Assembly: GCF_018780585.1 (NCBI RefSeq)
Contig: NZ_JADMJL010000059.1
Span: 1-64,000 of the forward strand
Origin: Methyloversatilis discipulorum
GTDB taxonomy: Bacteria; Pseudomonadota; Gammaproteobacteria; Burkholderiales; Rhodocyclaceae
Length of the DNA stretch: 64,000 nt
Direction: 5' to 3'
Positions within the stretch are counted from its first letter, which is position 1. Each line of letters starts with the position of its first letter. The notes below the pieces were generated by a model. That model was not told where the DNA came from, did not search any database, and saw only the letters and a list, made by a program, of their open reading frames with translations. Shown here one piece after another: positions 17,132 to 27,060 of this stretch. Made by a program: the position numbers and the translations under genes.

Positions 17132-19366
17132 TCAGAAGTCCCAGCGCACGCCGGCGATCACCTGCCGCGGCCGGTTCACGTGGATGCCATTCACGCGGCT
17201 CACGATGTAGGTGCGGTCGGTCAGGTTGGCGGCACTGAGGAACAGTGTCATGCCCTGCGGCTTCAGGCGGTAGTTGGCCGATGCGTTGAAGATGGTCTGC
17301 GCATCGATCTCCCCCGACTGGCCGTCGGGTAGCGGCGTCTTCGAGTTCAGACCGTCGGTGTATTGCTCGCTGATGTGCTCGACGCCCAGGCGCATGTCGA
17401 AGCCCGACGCGTGCTCGTAGCCGATCGCCGCCGCCAGCAGGTGGCGCGGCGCGTACGGCGTGCGGTTGCCGTTGACGTTGACCTCGCCGATCTCGTTGCG
17501 CGCGGCGTCATAGACGGTGTTCAGCACATCGTTCTCGAAGCGCGCCGTCCACAGATGCGTGTACGAGCCCTTCAGATAGACGTTGTGCGCACTGCCGTTC
17601 ATGCGGCCGAAGTCGATGCGGCCGCCCAGCTCCAGGCCTTCCTTGCGGGTTTCGCCGCCGTTGGCGAAGGTCTGACCGAGGCCGAGTGACTGGCCGGGCA
17701 CGATCTGGTTCTTGAAGTCGATGCGGAACAGCGTGGCTTCGAGCTGCACGCCCTTGAGCGGCGCCGAACGCATGCCCAGCTCGTAGTTGGTGCTCAGCTC
17801 CGGACTCACCGCCACGTAGTCGGCGTCGAACGGCGACAGCGTGGCGTCCGGGCGCGGCGGCGCGAAGCCGCGATGCACGCCGGCGAACACCGTGGTGTCG
17901 GGCAGGCCGAACCAGGTCACGCCGAAACCCGGCAGCACCTTGTCGTTCTTGTCGGACAGGCGGGCATTGACCGGGTTGAAGTCCTCGGTCGAGGCGCTGA
18001 AGGTCTGCCGGTACTGTTCGTAGCGCACACCCGGCGTCAGCGACCAGTTGCCGATGTAGAAGGTGTTCTGCACGTAGCCGGACAGCGCGTCGGTCTTGAT
18101 GCGGAAGTCGTCGCGCAGCAGGGTGCCGATCGAATTCTCGCGTGCGGTCGAGAAGGCGCCGTTGTAGCGCTTGCGGCTGACGTCCTCCCAGTGCAGGCGT
18201 ACGCCCATCACCAGTTCGTTCTGGATGCCGAAGGTGTTGTGCTTAAGGTCCAGCCGAGGCTCGATGCCGAAGGTTTCATAGCTGCGCGGACGCATGTTGT
18301 TGCCGCACAGACGGGCGAAATCCTCGAAGCCGTTCGGCACCGTGTAGTCGATATTCGCCGGGCAGGCGCCGGACAGCGGCACCGGATCGCCGTCACGCAG
18401 CGTTTCCAGTTCGTCCTCTTCGGCGATGGCGTCGAGCTGGCGGTAGGAGGCGCGATCCACCTTGCTGTAATACATATTGGTGGTCAGCTTCGCCTCTTCG
18501 TTGATCTGGAAGGTGTGCACCGCCTGTGCGGCGTTGCGTTCCAGCTCGAAGCGGTCGTCGCGGAAGGGGTTGGCGTACGGGTCGCGCTCGTAGCGGGCCT
18601 GGTCGAGGCCGGCTTCGCCGAACTTCGAGTCCTCCTCGAAGTAGCCGTACTTCAGCATCAGCGTGTTGCGCGCATTCAGGTTCAGCAGCGCCTTGATCGA
18701 CACGTCCGTCATCTTGTGCTCGTTGCCGCGGCGGGTGCCGTCGCCTTCCCTCTGGCTGGCGCTGAGCAGCACGCCGCCCCAGTCGCCGCCGGTACCGACG
18801 CTGGCCGACAGGCCGTAGAAGTCGCGGCTGCCGGCCGACGCCTGCACCGAACCCTGGAACTTGCGCGGCACGTCCTGCGTGACGAAGTTGATCACGCCGC
18901 CCACCGTCTGCGGGCCATGCACGATCTGGCCCGAACCCTTGATCACCTCGATGCGGCGGATGCGCTCCAGCGGCGTGTGATAGTGGGTAGTCGGGTCGGC
19001 GTAGGGGGCGAGCTGGATCGGGGCGCCGTCCTCCAGCAGCAGCGTGCGGCTGCTGCGGCGCGGGTCGAGGCCGCGCACGCCGATGTTCAGGTTCAGGCCG
19101 AAGGCGTCCTCGGCGACGACATGTACGCCCGGCGCTTCGCGCACCGCTTCCATGATCGACAGCGGGCGCTGCGCTTCAAGCTGTTCCGGACCGATCGCAT
19201 GGACCGAGCCGGGAATGGCTTCGAGCCGGTCCGGCAGGGCTTCGATCACGGTGATCGCGGGCAGCGCGGTCGGGCTGCTCTGGGCGTGGGCTACGCCGCC
19301 GATGCAGCCGATCGCCAGCGCGATCAGGGTGGGGGCGGGGCTCCTCGCGCTTTTTCTGGTTCTCAC
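17132..19366 (-). CDS. TonB-dependent outer-membrane receptor
   Basis: This is a 744-residue receptor of the siderophore/FecA type. A signal peptide ends near AHAQ (residue 29). The TonB-box region is around ITVIEALPDRLEAIPGS, the plug spans about 45-165 with GVRGLDPRRSSRTLLLEDGAPIQ and VIKGSGQIVHGPQTVGGVINFVT, and the barrel ends in VRWDF. One extracellular loop has two Cys (SGACPANI and ARLCGNN) likely to form a disulfide. The start is GTG at 19366; upstream in-frame codons belong to the antisense of thiG. The ligand may be a ferric chelate, but the cupredoxin-like neighbour keeps copper possible. Confidence 0.9.
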   Translation of the reverse strand: MRTRKSARSPAPTLIALAIGCIGGVAHAQSSPTALPAITVIEALPDRLEAIPGSVHAIGPEQLEAQRPLSIMEAVREAPGVHVVAEDAFGLNLNIGVRGLDPRRSSRTLLLEDGAPIQLAPYADPTTHYHTPLERIRRIEVIKGSGQIVHGPQTVGGVINFVTQDVPRKFQGSVQASAGSRDFYGLSASVGTGGDWGGVLLSASQREGDGTRRGNEHKMTDVSIKALLNLNARNTLMLKYGYFEEDSKFGEAGLDQARYERDPYANPFRDDRFELERNAAQAVHTFQINEEAKLTTNMYYSKVDRASYRQLDAIAEEDELETLRDGDPVPLSGACPANIDYTVPNGFEDFARLCGNNMRPRSYETFGIEPRLDLKHNTFGIQNELVMGVRLHWEDVSRKRYNGAFSTARENSIGTLLRDDFRIKTDALSGYVQNTFYIGNWSLTPGVRYEQYRQTFSASTEDFNPVNARLSDKNDKVLPGFGVTWFGLPDTTVFAGVHRGFAPPRPDATLSPFDADYVAVSPELSTNYELGMRSAPLKGVQLEATLFRIDFKNQIVPGQSLGLGQTFANGGETRKEGLELGGRIDFGRMNGSAHNVYLKGSYTHLWTARFENDVLNTVYDAARNEIGEVNVNGNRTPYAPRHLLAAAIGYEHASGFDMRLGVEHISEQYTDGLNSKTPLPDGQSGEIDAQTIFNASANYRLKPQGMTLFLSAANLTDRTYIVSRVNGIHVNRPRQVIAGVRWDF

Positions 19367-19594
19367 GTCTCTGATTCTCCGTTGTCGCGCGCGAACGCCT
19401 GCGCATGCGAGTGCGCAGCCGGACGGCACAGGGTGGCTTGTGTTGCGCGCCCGGGCGCACCTTCTTGCGGGTGCATGGACAGACATCGAGCGCGTGGCGA
19501 CTATGATCAGTAGTGTGCTAATTGTTAAGGGACAAAATCCCGACCTGATCCGGCCCATCCGCCCGGCCCGGCGTGCGTTGCGCTGCAATACCGG

Positions 19595-19600
19595 TACACT
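19595..19600 (+). promoter_or_regulatory. possible -10 box placed for a leaderless thiS transcript
   Basis: TACACT ends six bases before the GTG start of thiS, and no Shine-Dalgarno is present between them. Initiation six to seven bases downstream would put the RNA 5' end on or next to the start codon. No clear -35 is seen. Confidence 0.25.
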
Positions 19601-19606
19601 TGTGCG

Positions 19607-19822
19607 GTGAGCGCACCCACCGTATCCATCCACCTGAATGGCCAGCCGCACCCGATCACGCCCGGGCAGACCGTGGCCGACCTGGTCGCCGCACTGGCGC
19701 TGACCGGCAAGCGCATCGCCGTCGAGCGCAACGGAGAAATCGTGCCGCGCGCGTCGCACGCGCAGACCGTGCTGAACGCCGGCGACCGCCTCGAAATCGT
19801 CGTTGCCGTAGGCGGCGGCTGA
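19607..19822 (+). CDS. thiS: sulfur carrier protein ThiS
   Basis: This is a ubiquitin-like sulfur carrier for thiazole synthesis in thiamin biosynthesis. It has 71 residues and ends in the required Gly-Gly (VVAVGGG), the site of adenylation and thiocarboxylate formation. The start is GTG at 19607. thiG follows after 15 bases. The activating enzyme ThiF and oxidase ThiO are not in the window. Confidence 0.95.
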   Translation: MSAPTVSIHLNGQPHPITPGQTVADLVAALALTGKRIAVERNGEIVPRASHAQTVLNAGDRLEIVVAVGGG

Positions 19823-19837
19823 ACCCGGAACATTCCC

Positions 19838-20626
19838 ATGAGCAAGGACATCCTGAAGATCGGCACGCGCGAGTTCTCGTCGCGCCTGCTGGTCGGTACC
19901 GGCAAGTACCGCGACTTCGACGAAACCCGTGAGGCGGTCGAGGCCTCCGGCGCCGAAATCATCACCGTCGCCATCCGCCGCACCAATATCGGCCAGGAGC
20001 CAGGGCAACCCAGCCTGCTTGAGGTTCTGCCGCCCGACCGCTACACGCTGCTGCCCAACACCGCCGGCTGCTACACCGCCGACGACGCGGTGCGCACGCT
20101 GCGACTGGCGCGCGAACTGCTCGACGGCCACAACCTGGTCAAGCTGGAAGTGCTGGGCGACGCCGACACGCTGTTTCCGGACATGAAGCAGACGCTGGCC
20201 GCGGCCGAAACACTGGTGCGCGACGGCTTCGACGTGATGGTCTACTGCTCGGACGACCCGATCATGGCCAAACGGCTTGAAGAGATCGGCTGCGTCGCGG
20301 TGATGCCGCTGGCCAGCCTGATCGGCTCCGGCATGGGCATCCTGAATCCGTGGAATCTGCGCCTCATCATCGATAACGCGCGCGTGCCGGTCATCGTCGA
20401 TGCCGGCGTCGGCACCGCGTCGGATGCCGCCATCGCGATGGAGCTGGGCTGCGACGGCGTGCTGATGAACACCGCCATCGCCAAGGCGCAGAACCCGGTG
20501 CTGATGGCCAGCGCGATGAAGAAGGGCGTTGAAGCCGGCCGCGAAGCCTTCCTCGCCGGTCGTATGCCGCGCAAGCTTTACAGCGGCGCGCCCAGTTCGC
20601 CGACCAGCGGCCTGATCACCGGCTGA
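19838..20626 (+). CDS. thiG: thiazole synthase ThiG
   Basis: ThiG forms the thiazole phosphate ring of thiamin from deoxyxylulose phosphate, dehydroglycine and the ThiS thiocarboxylate. The 262-residue TIM barrel has the start [12 protein letters not shown], the Schiff-base Lys in [10 protein letters not shown], and the phosphate-binding loops GSGMGILNP and [12 protein letters not shown]. It is cotranscribed with thiS and followed by trmB after 47 bases. This thiS-thiG-trmB order is common in betaproteobacteria. Confidence 0.97.
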   Translation: MSKDILKIGTREFSSRLLVGTGKYRDFDETREAVEASGAEIITVAIRRTNIGQEPGQPSLLEVLPPDRYTLLPNTAGCYTADDAVRTLRLARELLDGHNLVKLEVLGDADTLFPDMKQTLAAAETLVRDGFDVMVYCSDDPIMAKRLEEIGCVAVMPLASLIGSGMGILNPWNLRLIIDNARVPVIVDAGVGTASDAAIAMELGCDGVLMNTAIAKAQNPVLMASAMKKGVEAGREAFLAGRMPRKLYSGAPSSPTSGLITG

Positions 20627-20673
20627 ACCCACTTCGCGCGGCGCCTGACGCGTCGCGCAGCAGGATTTTTCGC

Positions 20674-21393
20674 ATGAACGACGACAACACGCCGGACACC
20701 TCGGAGGGCGCTGACGACGCGCGCCCGCAACGCCACATCCGCAGCTACGTGCTGCGCCAGGGCCGCATGTCGCCCGCCCAGGTGCGCAATATCGAAGAGG
20801 GCATGCCGCGCTGGGGCATTCCGTACGCGCCGCAGGCGATCGACTACGCCGCTGTTTTTGGTCGAACCGCGCCGGTGGTGCTGGAGATCGGCTTCGGCAT
20901 GGGCTTCACCACGGCCGAGATTGCGGCCGCACGGCCGGACACCGATTTCATCGGCATCGAGGTGCATGGCCCGGGCGTCGGCAACATGTTCAAGCTGATC
21001 GCAGAACAGCAGCTCGCCAATGTACGTGTCATCCAGCACGACGCGGTCGAGGTGCTGCGCGACATGATTCCCGATGGTTCGCTGGCCGGCGTGCACGTGT
21101 ATTTTCCCGACCCGTGGCCGAAGAAGCGCCATCTGAAGCGCCGGCTCATCCAGTCGCCGCTGGTCGCCCAGCTCGCTGCCAAGCTGGCGCCCGGCGGCTA
21201 TCTGCACTGCGCCACCGACATCGAGGACTACGGCCAGCAGATGCTGGACGTGCTGTCCGCCGAACCCTTGCTCGAAAACACCGCCGACGGCTTCGCGCCG
21301 CGCCCGGACTACCGCCCATTGACCAAGTTCGAAGCGCGCGGCCTCAGGCTGGGTCACGGCGTGTGGGACGTGATCTTCCGGCGCAGGGGCTGA
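20674..21393 (+). CDS. trmB: tRNA (guanine-N7-)-methyltransferase TrmB
   Basis: TrmB makes m7G46 in the tRNA variable loop. The 239-residue protein has the SAM-binding motif [27 protein letters not shown], and the family signature [16 protein letters not shown], followed by [14 protein letters not shown]. The N-terminal tail with [14 protein letters not shown] is typical. It is the last gene of the thiS-thiG unit and converges on hemW with a gap of about 120 bases that shows no clear terminator. Confidence 0.97.
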   Translation: MNDDNTPDTSEGADDARPQRHIRSYVLRQGRMSPAQVRNIEEGMPRWGIPYAPQAIDYAAVFGRTAPVVLEIGFGMGFTTAEIAAARPDTDFIGIEVHGPGVGNMFKLIAEQQLANVRVIQHDAVEVLRDMIPDGSLAGVHVYFPDPWPKKRHLKRRLIQSPLVAQLAAKLAPGGYLHCATDIEDYGQQMLDVLSAEPLLENTADGFAPRPDYRPLTKFEARGLRLGHGVWDVIFRRRG

Positions 21394-21514
21394 GCGCGCT
21401 CGCGCTTCACCGATTGTCGGCCCGCGGTCTTCTGTCCGCGACAGGGCCTTCAACCAGCACCGGTGCACGCCCTGGCTGAAACCCGATTGCGAGCAGAGCG
21501 CGATCGACCCGACC

Positions 21515-22744
21515 TCAGTCGAGAAAACGCTGCAGCAGCTCGTTCAGGAAGCGCCGTCCGCGCAGCGTCGGTTTGACCCGGCCGCTGTCCAGTGCCAGCA
21601 GGCCCGCTTCGCGCGCTTCGAGCAGGCGCGGCATCAGCTGCTCCAGCGCAAGGCCGGTGTGACGCGCGAACAGGTCGACGTGGAAGCCGTCGTTCAGCCG
21701 CGCCGCATTCATCATGAATTCGAAGGGCAGTTCATCGCTGCCGACCATGCGCGACTCCTGCACGAAATCGCCGCGCGCCGCGCCTTCCAGATAGGCGTTC
21801 GGATGCTTGTGCCGCATGTCGCGCCGGACGCGGTCGTGGAAGCTCAGCTTGCCGTGGGCGCCGGCGCCGATGCCCAGGTAGTCGCCGAACTGCCAGTAAT
21901 TCAGGTTGTGCAGGCACTGCTGGCCCGGCCTGGCGAAGGCCGAGGTTTCGTAGTGCATGAAACCGGCGTTGGCCAGCTGCGCTTCTATCGCCTCTTGCAT
22001 ATCGGCCGAAACGTCGTCGTCCGGCAGGTCGGGCGGCTGCGCCGCGAACGGCGTATTCGGTTCCAGCGTCAGGTGATAGCAGGACAGGTGGGTCACGCCG
22101 GTGGCGATCGCGGTGTCGAGATCGGCGAGCGCTTCGGTCAGCGTCTGCTGCGGCAGCGCGTACATCAGGTCGATGTTCACCCGTTCGAAGGTGCGCAGCG
22201 CGAGGTCGATGGCGCGCCGCGCCTCGCGCGTGTCGTGGATGCGGCCGAGCGCGGCGAGCTGTCGGTCGTCGAAGCTCTGCACGCCGATCGACAGACGGTT
22301 CACGCCCGCGTCGCGGAAACCCTTGAAACGGTCGGCTTCCACCGTGCCCGGATTCGCCTCCAGCGTGATTTCCGCTTCCGGCGATAGATTCACGCGCGCG
22401 CGCACTGCGGTGAGCAGGCGGTCGAGCGCGTCCGGCGTCATCAGGCTGGGCGTGCCCCCGCCGAAGAAAATGGTCTGTACCCGGCGGCCCCAGATGTCGG
22501 GCAGTGACGATTCCAGGTCGGCGATCAGCGCGTCGATGTAGGCGGCTTCGGGAATGCCGTCGCGCACCGTGTGCGAGTTGAAGTCGCAGTACGGGCACTT
22601 GCGAACGCACCACGGGAAGTGGATGTACAGCGACAGCGGCGGCGAAACGGTGAACGCCGGCGAGTCCGACGAGGCTGGCGATGTTGCGCCCGCCGACCCC
22701 GGCTGCGCGGCGCGCGCCGGCTTCAGCGGGATGACGCGGCTCAT
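21515..22744 (-). CDS. hemW: HemW-type radical SAM protein (haem chaperone, HemN-like)
   Basis: The 409-residue protein has the radical-SAM cluster motif CVRKCPYCDF near residue 45, GGGTPSLM and ANPGTVE for SAM binding, and the HemW-typical CLHNLNYWQFGDYLGIGAGAHG. HemW binds haem and is distinct from the coproporphyrinogen oxidase HemN, which has an additional N-terminal motif missing here. The N-terminal 30 residues are low-complexity (Ala, Ser, Pro). Its start overlaps the rdgB stop as ATGA. It closes the five-gene operon. Confidence 0.9.
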   Translation of the reverse strand: MSRVIPLKPARAAQPGSAGATSPASSDSPAFTVSPPLSLYIHFPWCVRKCPYCDFNSHTVRDGIPEAAYIDALIADLESSLPDIWGRRVQTIFFGGGTPSLMTPDALDRLLTAVRARVNLSPEAEITLEANPGTVEADRFKGFRDAGVNRLSIGVQSFDDRQLAALGRIHDTREARRAIDLALRTFERVNIDLMYALPQQTLTEALADLDTAIATGVTHLSCYHLTLEPNTPFAAQPPDLPDDDVSADMQEAIEAQLANAGFMHYETSAFARPGQQCLHNLNYWQFGDYLGIGAGAHGKLSFHDRVRRDMRHKHPNAYLEGAARGDFVQESRMVGSDELPFEFMMNAARLNDGFHVDLFARHTGLALEQLMPRLLEAREAGLLALDSGRVKPTLRGRRFLNELLQRFLD

Positions 22745-23337
22745 GACGGATTCTGCAGCCGGTCGAGCAGATGACGCATCGCCGCCGCGCGGTGCGACAG
22801 CGTGTTCTTTAGTTCCGGTGCCAGTTCGGCGGCGGTCTGTTCGAGCGAAGGTACGAAGAAGTGCGGGTCGTAGCCGAAGCCGCCGTCGCCGCGTGCCTGC
22901 GCGACGATCTCTCCGTGCCACTCGCCGTCGGCGATCAGCGGCTGCGGGTCGTCGGCCGAGCGCACCAGCACGATGACCGAATAGAAATGGGCGCGGCGGT
23001 CGTCCACGCCGTGCAGATCGGCGATCAGCTTGGCATTGTTGGCGAGATCGGATTTCGGTTCGCCGGCGTAGCGCGCCGACAGCACGCCCGGCTTGCCGCC
23101 GAGTGCGCTGACGCACAGGCCGGAGTCGTCGGCCAGCGCCGGCAAACCGGTTTCGCGCGCCGCATGGCGCGCCTTGGCCAGCGCGTTCTCGACGAAAGTG
23201 GCGTGAGGCTCTTCCGCCTCGCTGACGCCGAGCGAGCCCTGAGTGACCACCTCGATGCCCAGCGGCGCCAGCATGGCCGACAGTTCGCGCAGCTTGCCGG
23301 CGTTGTTGCTTGCGAGGACCAGGCGTTCGATTTTCAT
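22741..23337 (-). CDS. rdgB: XTP/dITP diphosphatase (non-canonical purine NTP pyrophosphatase)
   Basis: RdgB/HAM1 removes ITP and XTP from the nucleotide pool. The 198-residue protein carries LASNNAGKLRELSAML at the N terminus, ALADDSGLCVSALGGKPGVLSARYAG and GGFGYDPHFFVP, all family signatures. It begins six bases after rph stops, and its stop overlaps the hemW start. The usual rph-rdgB-hemW order is kept. Confidence 0.96.
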   Translation of the reverse strand: MKIERLVLASNNAGKLRELSAMLAPLGIEVVTQGSLGVSEAEEPHATFVENALAKARHAARETGLPALADDSGLCVSALGGKPGVLSARYAGEPKSDLANNAKLIADLHGVDDRRAHFYSVIVLVRSADDPQPLIADGEWHGEIVAQARGDGGFGYDPHFFVPSLEQTAAELAPELKNTLSHRAAAMRHLLDRLQNPS

Positions 23338-23343
23338 CAGGGG

Positions 23344-24063
23344 TTAGATCTCCAGTGCGCGGCGCTGGGCCGCGATCAGGCCGTTGATGCCATTCTCGGC
23401 CAGATCCATCAGCGCGTTCAGTTCGCTGCGGGTGAAGGGCACGCCCTCGGCCGTGCCCTGCACTTCGCACAGGCCGCCCGAGGCGGTCATGACGACATTC
23501 ATGTCGGTGTCGCAGTTCGAATCCTCATCGTAGTCGAGGTCGAGCACCGGTGTGCCTTCGTGTATTCCGACCGACACCGCGGCGACCAGTTCGCGCAGCG
23601 GGTTGGCGGGCAGCAGCCCCTTCTTCACCAGACCGGTCAGCGCGTCGTGCAGCGCGACGCAGGCGCCGGTGATCGAGGCGCAGCGGGTGCCGCCATCGGC
23701 CTGCAGCACGTCGCAGTCCAGCGTGATCTGGCGTTCGCCGAGCGCGGCGAGGTCGGTGACCGAGCGCAGGCTGCGGCCGATCAGACGCTGGATTTCCTGG
23801 GTGCGGCCGGTCTGCTTGCCCTTGGCCGCCTCGCGCGCACTGCGTGTGTGGGTGGCGCGCGGCAGCATGCCGTATTCGGCGGTTACCCAGCCCTGGCCCT
23901 TGCCGCGCAGGAAGGGCGGCACGCTCTCTTCGACGCTGGCGGTGCACAGCACGCGCGTATTGCCGATCTCGATCAGCACCGACCCTTCGGCGTGGCAGGT
24001 GAAATTACGGGTGATGCGCAGGTCGCGCGCCTGGTCGGGCCGGCGGCCGCTGGGTCGTGTCAC
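23344..24063 (-). CDS. rph: ribonuclease PH
   Basis: RNase PH is a phosphorolytic 3'-5' exoribonuclease that trims tRNA 3' ends. The 239 residues show [15 protein letters not shown], then [26 protein letters not shown], with the phosphate-binding [14 protein letters not shown] and [15 protein letters not shown]. The length is normal, so it is not the truncated K-12 form. It starts one base before the phosphatase gene ends, within a compact operon. Confidence 0.97.
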   Translation of the reverse strand: MTRPSGRRPDQARDLRITRNFTCHAEGSVLIEIGNTRVLCTASVEESVPPFLRGKGQGWVTAEYGMLPRATHTRSAREAAKGKQTGRTQEIQRLIGRSLRSVTDLAALGERQITLDCDVLQADGGTRCASITGACVALHDALTGLVKKGLLPANPLRELVAAVSVGIHEGTPVLDLDYDEDSNCDTDMNVVMTASGGLCEVQGTAEGVPFTRSELNALMDLAENGINGLIAAQRRALEI

Positions 24064-24064
24064 G

Positions 24065-24982
24065 TCATTGTCCCTTCGAGTACTTGTTGATCGCGGAATT
24101 GATTTCCGCGATGGCGGATTCGATCGCCGATTCGTCCCACTCCTCGCGCATCGACGCGCGGTCGCCGAAACTTTCGATCACCGTGGTGTGGCGGTCGAGC
24201 GGCAGCGTGCGAGTGGTGACTGAGCCGTGCGGCTCGTCGGCGTAGTTGTCGTGCCAGTTGATCGCCACGGTCGTCAGATTGTCGGCGGTCTCTCCACCCG
24301 CCGCCTCAGCCTGATCCATCAGCCGCGGCACGGCGGTCATCACGTCCGGGTTCTCGAAGGTCCTCAGCAGCACGTCATTGCCCAGCGGGCCCCACACACC
24401 ATCGCTGCACAGCAGAACGGTGTCGCCGGCCAGCAGCGGCGTCTTGCGCGAATATTCGATCTGCGGCGCGATCGGGCCGCCGAGACAGCTGTAGATGCGG
24501 TTGCGGTGCGGGTGCGTCATCGCACCGTCCTCGTCGAGCAGGCCGCGGTCGATCATGCGCTGCACGCGCGAGTGGTCGCGCGTCTGCGTCATCACATGGC
24601 CGGCGCGCAGCACATAGAGCCGAGAGTCGCCAGCGTGCGCCCAGTAGGCGACCGAATCCTGGATTACGCAAGCGACACAGGTGGTGCGCGGACCGTCCTC
24701 GAGGTCGCGCTCGTCGGCGTAGTCGAGGATGGCGCAATGCGCGTTGGTCAGGCCGCGCGACAGGAACAGGAAGGGGTCGTTCAGCCGCGGCTTGGCTTCG
24801 CGCTGGAAGGACTCGACCAGATACTGCACCGCGATCTGCGCCGCTACCTCGCCCTGGAAGTGGCCACCCATGCCGTCGGCCACCACCATCAGCAGAGCGT
24901 CGCGCGAATAGGAGTAGGCCATGCGGTCCTGATTGGACTTGCGCTTGCCGACGCGGCTGTCCTGAAAGATGGTGAATCTCAT
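24065..24982 (-). CDS. PP2C-family protein serine/threonine phosphatase
   Basis: This is a 305-residue metal-dependent phosphatase. The PP2C motifs are in order: [41 protein letters not shown] and [11 protein letters not shown]. The C-terminal 60 residues (after residue 245) lie outside the catalytic domain and are acidic. It starts within the kinase stop codon (ATGA) and probably reverses phosphorylation by the kinase encoded there. rph follows after one base. Confidence 0.92.
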   Translation of the reverse strand: MRFTIFQDSRVGKRKSNQDRMAYSYSRDALLMVVADGMGGHFQGEVAAQIAVQYLVESFQREAKPRLNDPFLFLSRGLTNAHCAILDYADERDLEDGPRTTCVACVIQDSVAYWAHAGDSRLYVLRAGHVMTQTRDHSRVQRMIDRGLLDEDGAMTHPHRNRIYSCLGGPIAPQIEYSRKTPLLAGDTVLLCSDGVWGPLGNDVLLRTFENPDVMTAVPRLMDQAEAAGGETADNLTTVAINWHDNYADEPHGSVTTRTLPLDRHTTVIESFGDRASMREEWDESAIESAIAEINSAINKYSKGQ

Positions 24983-25974
24983 TTGCTCATCCAGGTGCTG
25001 AAGCGGCTGAACTGTGCGCGCACGCGGTTGAGCCAGTGATCGGAAGCGCTTGTGCTGGCGGCAGCGGCGGCGGCCGCTAGTTCCGTCTCTTCGTTCTCGC
25101 GGTCCCAGGTGGCCAGCGACCGCTGCAGGGCGAAAACGCTCTGCGGCCGCTTCAGGTGATTGAGCTGCATGCACAGGTCTATCGTTTCGAGCAGCTGCTT
25201 CGAGTACTGGCCTATCCAGCGCTCGGAGGCGAGGATGACCGTATCGTTCTCCATGCGCTGGTCGGCCGCCTGCGGCGGTCCGCCCGACAGGCAGGCGTAC
25301 ATGCTGGCGCCGATGCTGTAGATGTCGCTCCAAGGGCCGAGCAAGTCGCGGTTGCGGTAGTGCTCGGGGGCGGCAAAGCCGGGCGTGTACATCGGCTTCA
25401 GCATCGGCGTGTCGACCATCAGCGTGTTGCGTGCGGCGCCGAAGTCGATCAGTACCGGCGAACCGTTGTTGCGCAGGTAGATGTTCGACGGCTTGATGTC
25501 CAGGTGCAGCAGCTTGTGCGAATGCACTTCGCGCAGGCCGTTGAGCAGGCGCGTGAACACGTAGCGGATGAAACTTTCGCGAATCTCGCCGCGGCGACGC
25601 GTGATGTAGTCCTGCAGCGTGCGGCCGCGTTCGTAGCGCATCACCATGTACACGGTGTCGTTGGCGCGGAAGAAGTTGAGCACGCGCACCACGTTCGGGT
25701 GATTAAGCCCGGCCAGCGTGCGCCCTTCCTCGAAGAAGCACTTCATGCCATAGCGGAAGGCCGGCAGGAATTCCTCGGGAATCTTCGGCTGGATATGGCC
25801 TTCCTCGCGCAGGGCCAGCGCGTTCGGCAGGTATTCCTTGATCGCGACCGGCGTGTTGTCGCGGTCGTGCGCCAGATAGACGATGGAAAACCCGCCCAGG
25901 CTCAATTGGCTGTGGATGCGGTACTGGTCCAGTTCAAAGCCCGGCGGCAGGGCGCAATTGACTTGTGGGGGCAT
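24979..25974 (-). CDS. eukaryotic-like serine/threonine protein kinase
   Basis: This 331-residue soluble kinase has a glycine loop LSLGGFSIVYLAHD near residue 24, catalytic Lys in VAIKEY, HLDIKPSNIYL, LIDFGAAR and the APEH site. No transmembrane or PASTA domain follows; the last 50 residues contain an Ala-rich run and a basic, aromatic end. It heads the operon kinase, phosphatase, rph, rdgB, hemW. Substrates are unknown. The ATG at 25974 gives a natural 17-residue N-terminal arm. Confidence 0.9.
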   Translation of the reverse strand: MPPQVNCALPPGFELDQYRIHSQLSLGGFSIVYLAHDRDNTPVAIKEYLPNALALREEGHIQPKIPEEFLPAFRYGMKCFFEEGRTLAGLNHPNVVRVLNFFRANDTVYMVMRYERGRTLQDYITRRRGEIRESFIRYVFTRLLNGLREVHSHKLLHLDIKPSNIYLRNNGSPVLIDFGAARNTLMVDTPMLKPMYTPGFAAPEHYRNRDLLGPWSDIYSIGASMYACLSGGPPQAADQRMENDTVILASERWIGQYSKQLLETIDLCMQLNHLKRPQSVFALQRSLATWDRENEETELAAAAAAASTSASDHWLNRVRAQFSRFSTWMSK

Positions 25975-25992
25975 TCTGCGGGCCGCTATGAT
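25963..25992 (+). promoter_or_regulatory. possible promoter of the yicC operon
   Basis: TTGTGG at 25963 and TATGAT at 25987-25992 are separated by 18 bases, which matches three and five consensus positions. It overlaps the first codons of the divergent kinase gene. The leader would be about 107 bases. Confidence 0.35.
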
Positions 25993-26093
25993 CCTTGTTT
26001 CGGCGCGATTCTGGGCGTTTGCCCACAGGCTGTAAAGCTGCCCGACAGGTGCTGTCGGCAGCGTTTGCACGCGTTGATGACCGATGGATCAAC

Positions 26094-26099
26094 AGGGGA
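26094..26099 (+). promoter_or_regulatory. Shine-Dalgarno AGGGGA for the GTG start of yicC
   Basis: AGGGGA stands seven bases before GTG 26107. The conserved family start is the Ser-Met-Thr-Gly-Phe element seven residues later. Confidence 0.55.
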
Positions 26100-26106
26100 A
26101 GAACGC

Positions 26107-26982
26107 GTGGCAGGCAGCATACACAGCATGACGGGTTTCGCGACGGCTGCAGTCAGTGTCGGCGCAGCGACGCTGAACCTTGAGCTCAGAACCGTTAATT
26201 CGCGTTTCCTCGACCTGCATTTCCGGCTGCCCGACGAACTGCGCGTGATCGAGCCCTTGCTGCGCGAGCAGATCACCGGCGCATTGTCGCGTGGCAAGGT
26301 CGATTGCCGTGCCGGTCTGCAGGCGAGCGGCGAATCGGCGCGCGAGCTGGCGCTCAACCCGCAGCTGCTGGCCCAGCTGGTGGCGCTCGAAGCCGGCGTG
26401 CGCGCGGCACTGCCGCAGGCCGCCTCGCTGTCGGTCGCCGAGGTGCTGCGCTGGCCCGGCATGCTGGGCGACGACACGATACCGGCCGAGGCGCTGACCG
26501 AAGCGGGCGCACGTGCGGTGCGGCAGGCGCTGGCCGACCTCACCGCGTCGCGCAGCCGCGAAGGCGTGCGACTGGCCGGCATGCTGATGGAGCGCGTCAC
26601 CCGCATGCGCGAACTGGTCGCGCAGGTGACGCCGCGCGTGCCCGAGGTCGTGCGCGAATACCAGGCCAAGCTCGTGCAGAAACTGCAGGAAGCCATAGGC
26701 AGCGCGGACGACGAGCGCATCCGCACCGAAGTCGGCCTGTTCGCGGTGCGCATCGATGTCGCCGAGGAACTGAACCGGCTGTCGGCGCATCTCGATGAAG
26801 TGGAGCGCATCCTCGCCAAGGGCGGCAGCGCCGGCAAACGGCTCGACTTCCTGATGCAGGAACTGAACCGCGAGGCGAACACGCTGGCCTCGAAGTCGGT
26901 CGCACAGGACGTTGGCGGCGTCGCGATGGAGCTCAAGCTGCTGATCGAACAGATGCGCGAGCAGGTACAGAACATCGAGTGA
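26107..26982 (+). CDS. yicC: YicC-family endoribonuclease
   Basis: YicC proteins are endoribonucleases that promote decay of small RNAs. The 291-residue protein starts at GTG 26107 and begins with IHSMTGFATA. The family elements LELRTVNSRFLDLHFRLPDELR, LREQITGALSRGKVD and the C-terminal GKRLDFLMQELNREANTLASKS, MELKLLIEQMREQVQNIE are all present. It precedes gmk by 78 bases and probably shares its promoter, the usual order in proteobacteria. Confidence 0.93.
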   Translation: MAGSIHSMTGFATAAVSVGAATLNLELRTVNSRFLDLHFRLPDELRVIEPLLREQITGALSRGKVDCRAGLQASGESARELALNPQLLAQLVALEAGVRAALPQAASLSVAEVLRWPGMLGDDTIPAEALTEAGARAVRQALADLTASRSREGVRLAGMLMERVTRMRELVAQVTPRVPEVVREYQAKLVQKLQEAIGSADDERIRTEVGLFAVRIDVAEELNRLSAHLDEVERILAKGGSAGKRLDFLMQELNREANTLASKSVAQDVGGVAMELKLLIEQMREQVQNIE

Positions 26983-27060
26983 GCCGGCGGGCGGCTCCAG
27001 ATTCACGCCGGCCTGCCGTTGACGCGGTTCCGGCGTATTTCGTCCTTTTCATTGCAAGAC

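Noticed and set aside
19367-20632. Upstream extension of the TonB receptor frame through thiG
   Set aside because: The extension is antisense to thiS and thiG. The GTG at 19366 directly precedes a normal signal peptide.
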